Shown here piece after piece: positions 44,867 through 52,905 of a stretch of DNA of 64,000 bases (the stretch's first letter is position 1; every line of letters starts with the position of its first letter). Both the position numbers and the translations under genes were made by a program. Where the stretch lies: assembly GCA_016124495.1 (NCBI GenBank), contig WGNP01000015.1, positions 16,735 through 80,734 on the forward strand, read 5' to 3'. The notes beneath the pieces are model-generated. The model ran no database searches and was not told the DNA's origin. It worked only from the letters and a program-made list of their open reading frames with translations. This stretch comes from Hyphomonas sp. Its GTDB lineage: Bacteria; Pseudomonadota; Alphaproteobacteria; Caulobacterales; Hyphomonadaceae.

Positions 44867-46126
44867 TCACTTTTTCTTGCGGCCGCTCGTCGGAATATCC
44901 TTGAACGGAACATCCTTGTCGACGCGGATGTCGCCGGGGAGACCGAGGACGCGTTCACCGATGATGTTGCGCAGGATTTCATCCGAGCCGCCCTCGATAC
45001 GGGTAGCGGGCGAGCGCATCAGCATGGCCTGGAAGCGCCCCTGCTGCGGGCTGTCTTCATCCCAGATGACACCCGCCTCACCCTGAAGGTCGAGCGCAAA
45101 CATCGACAGGTCCTGCATCGTTGCGCCGGCCACCAGCTTGCCGATGGAGTTTTCCGGACCCGGTGTCTCGCCTTTCGATAAGGCGGAGATGGCACGCATG
45201 CCGGTGTACTTCAGGCCGCTCTGCCTGACCGCGATCTGGGCGAGCCGGGAGCGAACCGCTGAATCCTCCACTGCCGGACGGCCATCGATTTCTGCATCCA
45301 TGCAGAAGCGGAACAGCTCCGGAAACCCGGTCGACATGCCGGACCCGATCGACAGGCGCTCGTTCATCAGCGTGGTGAGCGAGACTTCCCAGCCCTGCCC
45401 CACGTCGCCGAGACGCTGGCTGTCCGGAATACGGACATCCGTGAAATAGACTTCGTTAAAGCTGGACTGGCCATTCACCTGCTTGATCGGGCGCACCTCG
45501 ACGCCGGGGCTCTTCATATCGAGGAAGAACATCGTCAGGCCCTTGTGCTTGGGCACATCAGGATTGGTGCGGGTGATCAGAAGGCCCCAGTCGGAGTACT
45601 GTGCGCCGCTGGTCCAGATCTTCTGGCCATTGACGATCCAATCGCCCGAACCGTCGTCAGCCTTTACAGCGCGCGTGCGCAGGCCTGCAAGGTCAGAACC
45701 GCTCGCCGGCTCGGAGAACAGCTGGCACCAGATGTGCTCGCCGCTCGCCAGAGGCGGCAGCAGCTTGCGCTTATGTTCTTCGCTGGCCCAGCTCATGACG
45801 GTGGGGCCGCACATGCCGTGGCCGATAGTAAAGACACCGGTCAGCGCGGCGTAGGCGCCTTCTTCCTGACCCCAGATGACGCGCTCAATCGGCGTGCGGG
45901 CGGCGCCGCCGTATTCCTTCGGCCAGTGGAGGCAGGCCCAGCCGGCTTCCGCCTTCTTCTTCTGCCAGGCCTTGCCAGCCGCGATGGGGTCTTCACTGAC
46001 CACGCCGTTCGAGCCGAAGCTGGCGCGCTTCAGTTCCTCTTCCAGGTGCTTTGGCGCATTAGCATCGATCCAGGCACGAACTTGCGTGCGGAAGGCAGCT
46101 TCCTCTACAGTATCTTCGAAATCCAT
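44867..46126 (-). CDS. Acyl-CoA dehydrogenase, probable catalytic subunit
   Basis: 419-residue FAD enzyme. Landmarks are GHGMCGPTVMSWASEEHKRKLLPPLASG, WCQLFSEPASGSDLAGL, IVNGQKIWTSGAQYSDW and, near the C-terminus, RIEGGSDEILRNIIGERVLGLP, where Glu378 lies at the position of the known catalytic base (Glu376 in MCAD). It follows the partner gene by 17 bp on the same strand. The pair resembles heteromeric acyl-CoA dehydrogenases of sterol side-chain and related catabolism, which is inference. Confidence 0.92.
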   Translation of the reverse strand: MDFEDTVEEAAFRTQVRAWIDANAPKHLEEELKRASFGSNGVVSEDPIAAGKAWQKKKAEAGWACLHWPKEYGGAARTPIERVIWGQEEGAYAALTGVFTIGHGMCGPTVMSWASEEHKRKLLPPLASGEHIWCQLFSEPASGSDLAGLRTRAVKADDGSGDWIVNGQKIWTSGAQYSDWGLLITRTNPDVPKHKGLTMFFLDMKSPGVEVRPIKQVNGQSSFNEVYFTDVRIPDSQRLGDVGQGWEVSLTTLMNERLSIGSGMSTGFPELFRFCMDAEIDGRPAVEDSAVRSRLAQIAVRQSGLKYTGMRAISALSKGETPGPENSIGKLVAGATMQDLSMFALDLQGEAGVIWDEDSPQQGRFQAMLMRSPATRIEGGSDEILRNIIGERVLGLPGDIRVDKDVPFKDIPTSGRKKK

Positions 46127-46143
46127 GTCTCTTTCTCCTTCGC

Positions 46144-47268
46144 TCAGGCCGCTGTCTCGGCGTTGCCTGCGCTCATGCGTTCAATCAGCAGGCTCTCCCA
46201 GGTCGACTGCGAACCCAATGCCAGCGCAAGGGCATTGGACCGGCGGTAGAACAGGTGGCAGTCAAATGCCCAGGTGAAACCCATGCCGCCGTGGACCTGA
46301 ATGTTGTTCTTGGCGCAGTGCTGGAACGCGGTCGTCGCAGAGACCCGCGCCGTCGCTGCCGCAACGGGCAGCTCCGCCGCGCCAGAAACCAGCGCCCAGG
46401 CGCCATAGTAACAGTTTGAGCGAGCCAGCGTAGCAGACACGTACATGTCTGCAAGAATGTGCTTGATGGCCTGGAACGAGCCGATGGGACGGCCGAACGC
46501 CATCCGCTCCAGCGCATAGTCGCGTGCCATTTCGAGGGCGCGGTCAGCGCCGCCCAGCTGTTCGAACGCCATCAGCACGGCGGCGCGGTCCAGAACCTGC
46601 GAGGCGATGTGCCAGCCGTCGCCTTTTGTGCCGAGGAGTTCGGCAGGTGCGCGGTCGAACACGAGACGAGCCTGGCCGCGGGTCGGATCAATCGACTCCA
46701 GCGCCTCCCGGCGCACACCGGCAGCCGCAAGCTCAACAAGGTAGAGCGAGAGCCTGCCCTGCTCATCCCGCGCCGCGACAACGGCAAGATCGGCCACGTC
46801 ACCATCCGCCACCGGAAACTTGACGCCGGTCAGCTTGCCACCTTCGACCCTGGCCGAAATCCGTGCCGGCGTCGTGCGGCCCTGGCCTTCGCTCATGGCG
46901 AACGTACCGATGGATCCGCCGGCCGCGAGCCTGGGGAGCCAGAGGGCTTTCTGCCTGGGAGTGCCGGCCTGGATCAGGAACTCAGCGGCAAGATAGATCG
47001 ACGAAGAAACCGGGACCGGCGCCAGTGCCCGGCCGAGTTCTTCCGCCACCACGCAAAGTTCAAGGTGCGTCAGGCCTGAGCCGCCAAATTCCTCGGGGAT
47101 AGCCGCGCCCAGCACCCCCATTTCCGCCAGACCGCGATAAAGCCCCTTGTCATAGCTCTCCGGCCCCTCCAGGACCGCGCGGACAGCCGAAGACGGGCAC
47201 TTTTCGCCCAGAAACCGGCGTATCTGATCACGCAGCTGCTTCTGCTCATCCGAGAAATCAAGGTTCAT
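46144..47268 (-). CDS. Acyl-CoA dehydrogenase, probable non-catalytic partner subunit
   Basis: 374 residues, ACAD fold: VVAEELGRALAPVPV, a middle domain of beta strands, ALERMAFGRPIGSFQAIKHILADM, and IQVHGGMGFTWAFDCHLFYRRSNALALALG. The usual C-terminal Glu-Gly motif is absent; the corresponding helix reads YRRSNALALALG, the pattern of subunits that lack the catalytic base in heterotetramers. The ATG has a GGGAGG site that overlaps the stop of a truncated upstream frame. Expected to work with the next gene's product. Confidence 0.9.
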   Translation of the reverse strand: MNLDFSDEQKQLRDQIRRFLGEKCPSSAVRAVLEGPESYDKGLYRGLAEMGVLGAAIPEEFGGSGLTHLELCVVAEELGRALAPVPVSSSIYLAAEFLIQAGTPRQKALWLPRLAAGGSIGTFAMSEGQGRTTPARISARVEGGKLTGVKFPVADGDVADLAVVAARDEQGRLSLYLVELAAAGVRREALESIDPTRGQARLVFDRAPAELLGTKGDGWHIASQVLDRAAVLMAFEQLGGADRALEMARDYALERMAFGRPIGSFQAIKHILADMYVSATLARSNCYYGAWALVSGAAELPVAAATARVSATTAFQHCAKNNIQVHGGMGFTWAFDCHLFYRRSNALALALGSQSTWESLLIERMSAGNAETAA

Positions 47269-47279
47269 GTCGGGCCTCC

Positions 47280-47400
47280 CTATCCGATTTGGCCGCGCGC
47301 AAGCGCTGCCAGACCGTCTTTGTAACAGCTGCCAACTTTGAAGTGCTGGGAGGCGAGGTCAATCCATTCCGCAAAGTCACCCGGACGCAGGACGGCGCGC
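47280..47400 (-). pseudogene. Truncated 3' end of an unidentified gene upstream of the acyl-CoA dehydrogenase pair
   Basis: On the minus strand the reading frame LRPGDFAEWIDL...GSCYKDGLAALARGQIG ends in TAG at 47280-47282, right next to the GGGAGG ribosome site of the downstream dehydrogenase gene, just as in an operon. The protein-like stretch is only about 35 residues long, and its upstream part merges into the start of the opposite-strand TIR-WD40 gene. I do not recognise the family. Confidence 0.4.
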
Positions 47401-47473
47401 CCGGCGCCTCGACTTGCCTTGCATCGCCGCATAGGCTGCGACAGGAGCGTGGTGGGAGATTGGCAGGCGCAGC

Positions 47474-50401
47474 ATGGCGGCAGAAGCGAGGACTTACCGC
47501 GCCTTCATCAGCTATTCACAGCAAGACAAGCTGTGGGGCAAACGCCTGCATGGCTGGCTTGAGAGCTACCGCCTGCCGGCCGGAACCACGACCCGCGTGC
47601 GTGCCGGCGAGCGGCTCGGCCGTTTCTTCCGTGATGATGAGGAGATGGCGGCGGCGTCCAACATCGCCAGCATCGTCGAGAAAGCCATCGATGAGTCGGA
47701 AAGCATGATCGTCATCTGCTCTCCGCGCTCCGCCAGATCCCAGTGGGTCGCGGCAGAGATAGACCGGTTCCGGCGCAGGGGCCGGGACGGGAAGGTTTTC
47801 GCATTCATCATCGACGGCATTCCGAATTCCGCAGACCCGGAGACCGAGTGCTTCCCCCATGCCCTGCGCCGGAGTGCCAATCCGGACAATCCGAACGACC
47901 TGCCGATCGAGCCTCTGGGGCTGGATATCCGGAAGGATGGCCGGGAACGCGCGGTTGCACGTCTGGCCGCGGGTCTTCTGGATGCAGACTTCGACGATCT
48001 CTGGCAGCGGGACCGGCGGCGCGGCGAAACCCGTCTGCGCCAAATGATCCTCGGGCTGACGGCGCTGAGCAGCGTATTTGCGTTGCTTGCGGCGACAGCC
48101 GTCTTCATGGGCCTTCAGGCCCGGCAGAACGAGCAGATTGCGCACGACAACCTCGCGGCTTTCTTTGCGGAGCGGGCCTGGCAGAACCTCGACCGGGAGA
48201 ACACGCTGGCTGCGGCGCGTTACGCACTGGCCGGGAGGCAACTGTCGGAGCGGAACGCACGCAGCTACCATGCGGTTCTGGGGGCCGTCATGTTTGAAGC
48301 TGGCGAGACACTGCCGCCCTTGCTGCATGACGGGGCGATCCTGAGCGGTGTCTATGCGCCGGACGGCAGGACCATCGTCACAACCAGCCAGGACTCGTCC
48401 GCAAAGGTCTGGGCAGCAGACACCGGCGCGCTGATTGCAACCCTGACCGGCCATGCAGACCGTGTCGGCGCAGCCGCCTTCTCGCCGGACGGCACCCGCC
48501 TGGCCACTGCGAGCAACGATGGCAGCGCAATTATCTGGGACATGCGCGGACACAAGGAAGTGGCCCGCCTGACCTTGCATGAGCAGGCCCTTCAGACGAT
48601 CGAATTTTCACCCGATGGCCTCAGCGTGCTCACGGCCAGCCGGGATGGTACCGCGCGCACATGGAATGCCGCAACCGGCGCGGTGGTTCACCAGCTCGGC
48701 ACAACGGGCGACGCGGTCTGGACGGCAGAATACTCCCGTGACGGTCAGAGGATTTTGACGTCGCATGAAGATGGCAAGGCGCGCATCTGGAGCGCCAGAG
48801 AAGGAACTTTGATCCGGACACTGACGGGGCATACTGGCGCTGTCTACGGCGCTTCATTTTCACCGGACGGATCGAGGATCGTCACGGCCAGCTTCGACAA
48901 CACCGCGCGGATCTGGAATGCCGCAAATGGCAGAACACTGGCCACGCTCGAGGGACATACCGACAGCGTTCTTGCCGCCGCTTTCTCACCCGGCGGACAG
49001 ACGATCGCCACGGCCAGTGGCGATTCGACCGCACGCCTCTGGGATGCAAGAACCGGCCAGCTGAAATACACATTGACCGGGCACAAGAGAACCGTCCGAG
49101 CCGCGACATTTTCAGCGGACGGTGAATGGCTTCTGACAATCAGCAACGATGCCACGTCCAAACTCTGGAACACCGGGACGGGAGAACTGTCGAGAACCTT
49201 GCTGGGCCATGCGGAGCGGATCCGGATGGGCGCGTTCTCCCCGGACAGCCACCAGATTCTGACCGCGAGCGACGACGGCACCGCGAAGATCTGGCAGGCC
49301 CGTGGGCGCCTCCTTTCGAGCTTTGCCGTCGGCGAAGACGCTGTGGCCTTTGCTGAGCTTTCGCGCGACGGCGCCTTCCTGGTTACGGCGGGTCAGGACG
49401 ACACGGTTCAGGTCTGGGACGCCGCAAACGCCCGGCGGATGGCGATGCTGACCGAGCACACGGGCGATGTCTATGGCGTCGCTTTTTCACCAGATGCGTC
49501 GCGTGTCGTGACCGCCAGCCAGGATGGCACCAGCAAGATCTGGGACTGGAAAAGCGGCAAGGTTTCGGCGACGCTCGCTGGTCATCAGGGACCGGTCACC
49601 AGCGCTTCCTATTCGCGCCAGGGCGACCGGATTGTCACGGCCAGCGAGGACACCACCGCGAGGGTCTGGGATGCAGCGACCGGAGCGTTGCTGTTCACAA
49701 TGGCCGAAGACGGCGATATCGTGCGCGGCGCGGAGTTCTCACCCGATGGAACCCTGGTGGTGACGGCCGGTCATGACCGGATCGCCCGCATCTGGAACGC
49801 CATGGACGGATCATTGCTGGGCTCACTCGAAGGCCATACCGGCAGCATCGGCTCGGCGGCGTTTTCGCCGGATGGCGAACGCATCGTGACCGGCAGCGCG
49901 GATGGAACGGCGCGGGTCTGGGATACTACCGATCGAAGCGTGGTGGCGACCCTGACCGCCCTCAAGGGCAATGTGTCCGGGGTGCAGTTCTCGCCTGACG
50001 GCGAACGGATTGCCACGGCAAACCTGGATCAGACTGCAAACATCTGGGATGCTGAAGATGGCCGCCTGCTGACGACCCTGCCCGGGTTTGGAAGCGAGGT
50101 CCGCAGTGCAACATTCTCCGCAGACGGATCACGCATCGTTGCAGCCAGCGGCGACGGGACGATCCGGATCTGGGATGTTTCCCGCCCCACGCAGGACTGG
50201 GACACCCTTGCCGCAGACGCCTGCACGTACCTGCTCAGCGCCGCGAGTCGCGAGTTCTCCCAGCTGGAGATCGAAACGGATCAGCTTCTCGGTTCAGAAT
50301 GGCCGGATGCGTCGCGAGATGTCTGTTCCGGCGTGGAAGGTATCCCCACGATTTCAGAACTGTTTGCAGCAGCCAGTATTTCGCAGCCTGCAGGCGACTG
50401 A
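47474..50401 (+). CDS. TIR domain-transmembrane-WD40 repeat protein
   Basis: 975 residues in three parts. Residues 8-118 form a TIR domain: YRAFISYSQQDKLWGKRL, FFRDDEEM, MIVICSPRSARSQWVAAEI. Glu95, four residues after Trp91, aligns with the catalytic Glu of NAD-cleaving TIRs such as SARM1 (WVHKEI). One hydrophobic helix at about 191-213 (MILGLTALSSVFALLAATAV) would anchor it in the inner membrane. From about 283 to 915 are fifteen WD40 repeats (e.g. FSPDGSRIVTASFDNTARIWN), enough for two seven-bladed propellers. A short Cys-containing tail ends the protein. Sensing by the propellers and an enzymatic TIR output is a reasonable idea; topology and activity are untested. Confidence 0.93.
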   Translation: MAAEARTYRAFISYSQQDKLWGKRLHGWLESYRLPAGTTTRVRAGERLGRFFRDDEEMAAASNIASIVEKAIDESESMIVICSPRSARSQWVAAEIDRFRRRGRDGKVFAFIIDGIPNSADPETECFPHALRRSANPDNPNDLPIEPLGLDIRKDGRERAVARLAAGLLDADFDDLWQRDRRRGETRLRQMILGLTALSSVFALLAATAVFMGLQARQNEQIAHDNLAAFFAERAWQNLDRENTLAAARYALAGRQLSERNARSYHAVLGAVMFEAGETLPPLLHDGAILSGVYAPDGRTIVTTSQDSSAKVWAADTGALIATLTGHADRVGAAAFSPDGTRLATASNDGSAIIWDMRGHKEVARLTLHEQALQTIEFSPDGLSVLTASRDGTARTWNAATGAVVHQLGTTGDAVWTAEYSRDGQRILTSHEDGKARIWSAREGTLIRTLTGHTGAVYGASFSPDGSRIVTASFDNTARIWNAANGRTLATLEGHTDSVLAAAFSPGGQTIATASGDSTARLWDARTGQLKYTLTGHKRTVRAATFSADGEWLLTISNDATSKLWNTGTGELSRTLLGHAERIRMGAFSPDSHQILTASDDGTAKIWQARGRLLSSFAVGEDAVAFAELSRDGAFLVTAGQDDTVQVWDAANARRMAMLTEHTGDVYGVAFSPDASRVVTASQDGTSKIWDWKSGKVSATLAGHQGPVTSASYSRQGDRIVTASEDTTARVWDAATGALLFTMAEDGDIVRGAEFSPDGTLVVTAGHDRIARIWNAMDGSLLGSLEGHTGSIGSAAFSPDGERIVTGSADGTARVWDTTDRSVVATLTALKGNVSGVQFSPDGERIATANLDQTANIWDAEDGRLLTTLPGFGSEVRSATFSADGSRIVAASGDGTIRIWDVSRPTQDWDTLAADACTYLLSAASREFSQLEIETDQLLGSEWPDASRDVCSGVEGIPTISELFAAASISQPAGD

Positions 50402-50432
50402 CCTGCGCGCTTTCCGGCAGGGCTTACTTCGC

Positions 50433-50756
50433 CTAGTCGTCAGGCGTCGTGCCGGGCTTGGTCGAACCACCCGGATCGCTTTCGGCCGTCGAACCTGGGG
50501 CGGGGAGATCGTCGCCGTCTGAGGCGACTTCGTCCTGCGCTGCTGCAGCCGCTTCAGGTTCAGCCACCGCGTCGGCTGGCTCATCAGCGAATTCATCAGC
50601 GTCAGCCTCTGGTTCAACCCAGTCTTGGGCCGGCTCAAAGACTTCCGCTTCTGCAACATCCTCGCCCTGAGCGAACGCCGCTGCGCCCACGGCTGGGGCC
50701 AGAGATGTAGCCGCAAAGGCCGTTGCCAATAATAGTGTCCTGCAAAACTGCCGCAT
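50433..50756 (-). CDS. Small acidic exported protein of low complexity
   Basis: 107 residues. A signal peptide (to about AAFAQ) is followed by a mature part made almost entirely of Ala, Asp, Glu and Pro (PEADADEFADEP, AVAEPEAAAAAQDE), with an almost neutral Gly/Ser/Thr/Pro tail. Likely disordered, periplasmic. Convergent with the TIR-WD40 gene, 31 bp away. It could be a structural or ion-binding protein; no family recognised. Confidence 0.6.
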   Translation of the reverse strand: MRQFCRTLLLATAFAATSLAPAVGAAAFAQGEDVAEAEVFEPAQDWVEPEADADEFADEPADAVAEPEAAAAAQDEVASDGDDLPAPGSTAESDPGGSTKPGTTPDD

Positions 50757-50867
50757 CCGGGGTCCCCTTCGTGAAGCTGACTTAAGGTTAGCCTATACCC
50801 ATTTCGAAGACGCGGACATAAGAAAATTCAGCGCTCCTGCAATGCAGGCGCGTCCCTGCGCCACCGT

Positions 50868-51674
50868 TTACTCGAAACCGCGCATCCCGTATTTCAGCCG
50901 CGCATCAATCATCTCGTAGCAGAGTGTTATGATGAAGTGATCATCCTCCGGATTGGCGCTGCGGACCGTGTCGGAATAAAAAGTGTCTGATTTTGCCTTG
51001 CCTTCGCAGCTCATCGCCCGGATCGTGGTGCGGTTCGTCAGGTAGAACTCAGCCTCGATGTCATCTTTCAGATCTTCAACCACCCCGCTGTCGCGCAGGA
51101 ACTGGCGCGCATCCTCCATGCCGCCGGTGGGCGCCGCATAAATGATCTCGATGGACCGCCCATACTGGCCGCTATAATCCCGGAACACTTCGTCGATCTC
51201 GTTCTCCATCGCCTGATAGAGCGCGGCGCAGTCGGTGTCAGGATCAACGAGGTCTGCAAACTCGGCAAATGCCGGGGGATTGCTGCCATACATCAGGCAG
51301 ACAATGTCCTGTGCGCGCTGATGCGGCGGCGCGTGGGGGTCGTTCCGGATCAGGGAGTTATCGACCTGCAGCCAGCCGCCCGCCGCGCTGATGATTTCTG
51401 CGATACCATCCGGGTCATCTGCATCTGGCTCAAGCAGGATCATCGCGAACTTGTCCGCATAATCCTCCCGGTCCGCGCTTGACCAGTCCGGATTGTTGCT
51501 CAGTCCTGCAATCTGTCCCATCAGCATATGCCCCGCTTCATGATAGGCGAGGAAACGGACAAAGCCGCGGACAAATGTTTCGGTCGCCTCGTCGCGCGGC
51601 CGGGTTTCGGGCTGCGCCGCGAGCGATAGCGGTGCAAGGATGGCAGCGACGATCAAGGACCTAAGGACATTCAT
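50868..51674 (-). CDS. DUF4344-type putative metallopeptidase, exported
   Basis: 268 residues with a signal peptide (cleaved near LAA) and the zinc motif FLAYHEAGHM (His45, Glu46, His49) plus EDYADKFAM, where the later acidic residues probably provide the third ligand. Matches the DUF4344 pattern of predicted zinc peptidases. Two Cys pairs could form disulfides (VCLMYG, DCAALY, SCEGKA, LCYEM). ATG 51674 is preferred to GTG 51683. Periplasmic; substrate unknown. It lies between the acidic protein and the receiver gene on the same strand. Confidence 0.8.
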   Translation of the reverse strand: MNVLRSLIVAAILAPLSLAAQPETRPRDEATETFVRGFVRFLAYHEAGHMLMGQIAGLSNNPDWSSADREDYADKFAMILLEPDADDPDGIAEIISAAGGWLQVDNSLIRNDPHAPPHQRAQDIVCLMYGSNPPAFAEFADLVDPDTDCAALYQAMENEIDEVFRDYSGQYGRSIEIIYAAPTGGMEDARQFLRDSGVVEDLKDDIEAEFYLTNRTTIRAMSCEGKAKSDTFYSDTVRSANPEDDHFIITLCYEMIDARLKYGMRGFE

Positions 51675-51770
51675 TGTGTTCACCCCAGATTGAGCACAAC
51701 CCTAACTCATTTTCGCGGATTATGAAGATGGGCTGAGCGGCAGACCTGCGCTTTCGCCAGTCCGGGGGAG

Positions 51771-52208
51771 TCATTTGCCCGCGCCGGTCTTGCCTTCAGG
51801 TGCCTGCTCTACAAGCCTGTCAGCAGCGGACAAGACCTTGAGAATCTCGTCCACGATCGAGCTGTCCATCATCGGTTTCCGGACCTGTGCCGAGAAGCCG
51901 GATTGCACAGCCACCCGCTCCAGCGAATCAACGTTCCAGCCAGAAATGAGAATTGCCGGCTGCTCCAGTCCCTTCTGCCTCAATACAGCCAGCAGGTCCG
52001 AACCGTTCGGGCCGTCGAGTTTGAGATCGATGACAAAGCAGTCGTAGCCCGGAAGATCGGGCGCCGCGAGCAAATCTTCGCTCCCGAGAAAGACATCGAC
52101 CGCAAAACCGCGTCCGCCAATGAGCAACGCGAGCGACTGGCGCACGGCGGCGCTGTCATCCACGACGGCGATACGCCGCATCCGCCCCACAGGTTCCGGT
52201 AAAGCCAT
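51771..52208 (-). CDS. Stand-alone response regulator receiver domain
   Basis: 145 residues, one CheY-like domain and no output domain. Phosphoacceptor Asp61 is in FVIDLKLDG; the acidic pair is in AVVDDSAA (17-18) and the conserved Lys111 is in QVRKPMM. It follows fixJ on the same strand with a 70-bp gap. It may compete with FixJ for FixL phosphate or act as a phosphate sink (inference). Short unstructured tail at the C-terminus. Confidence 0.9.
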   Translation of the reverse strand: MALPEPVGRMRRIAVVDDSAAVRQSLALLIGGRGFAVDVFLGSEDLLAAPDLPGYDCFVIDLKLDGPNGSDLLAVLRQKGLEQPAILISGWNVDSLERVAVQSGFSAQVRKPMMDSSIVDEILKVLSAADRLVEQAPEGKTGAGK

Positions 52209-52278
52209 TCCGTTTGCCGATTTGAACTGAACCTGAAGCCTAAGACAATCAGGCAGGCCGCGTCATCAGGAACAATCC

Positions 52279-52905
52279 CTAGGGCGCTGCAGAGCGGCCG
52301 AAACCGGCCGCAAAGGCAATGCGGAGCACAGTAGACAGGCTTGGCGCGTCCATCTTCTCCATGAGGTTGGCCCGGTGGATCTCGACAGTGCGCGGAGAGA
52401 TATCCAGCGCCTCGGCGATCGCCTTGTTGGTTTGCCCGTCGACAAGACCGTTCAGCACATCGCGCTCCCGTCCCGTCAGCCGTTCGATCAGGCCGCGCGC
52501 CTCTTCTGCCTGCACGTCGGCCTTGCGGCGGGTCTCCAGCCGTTCGAAAGCCCGCGTCAGGGCATCGACGAGGGTTTGCTTGGCGTAGGGCTTCTCCACG
52601 AAGTCCACGGCGCCCGCTTTCATGGCGCGCACGGCAACAGCGACATCGCCGTGTCCGGTGAGCACGATGACCGGCATGGCGACACCGCGCGAGTTCAAGG
52701 CTTCCTGGACTTCCAGGCCGTCCATCCCCGGCATCTGGACATCCAGCAGGATGCAGCCACGCTCAGCAGTCGCCACGGTTTCCAGAAACGCGACACCATC
52801 GGTATAGGTCTTCACGCGGAAGCCGGAATTCCGGAGCATGAAGCTCGCCGAATGGCGGATAGCCTCATCGTCGTCTACCAGGTGGATAAGGCGTATATCA
52901 GTCAT
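52279..52905 (-). CDS. fixJ: FixJ-family response regulator
   Basis: 208 residues: an N-terminal receiver (HLVDDDEAIRHS, phosphoacceptor Asp55 in LLDVQMPGMDG, Lys in VEKPY) and a C-terminal LuxR-type HTH at about 143-200 (LTGRERDVLNGLVDGQTNKAIAEALDISPRTVEIHRANLMEKM). Matches FixJ, which activates microaerobic genes when phosphorylated by FixL. It overlaps the fixL stop by a few bases (translational coupling). No fixK gene is in the window. Confidence 0.93.
   Translation of the reverse strand: MTDIRLIHLVDDDEAIRHSASFMLRNSGFRVKTYTDGVAFLETVATAERGCILLDVQMPGMDGLEVQEALNSRGVAMPVIVLTGHGDVAVAVRAMKAGAVDFVEKPYAKQTLVDALTRAFERLETRRKADVQAEEARGLIERLTGRERDVLNGLVDGQTNKAIAEALDISPRTVEIHRANLMEKMDAPSLSTVLRIAFAAGFGRSAAP

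Noticed and set aside
47474..51674. Treating TIR-WD40, the acidic protein and the DUF4344 peptidase as one defence operon
   Set aside because: The TIR gene is on the opposite strand to the other two and nothing in the sequence links them beyond proximity.
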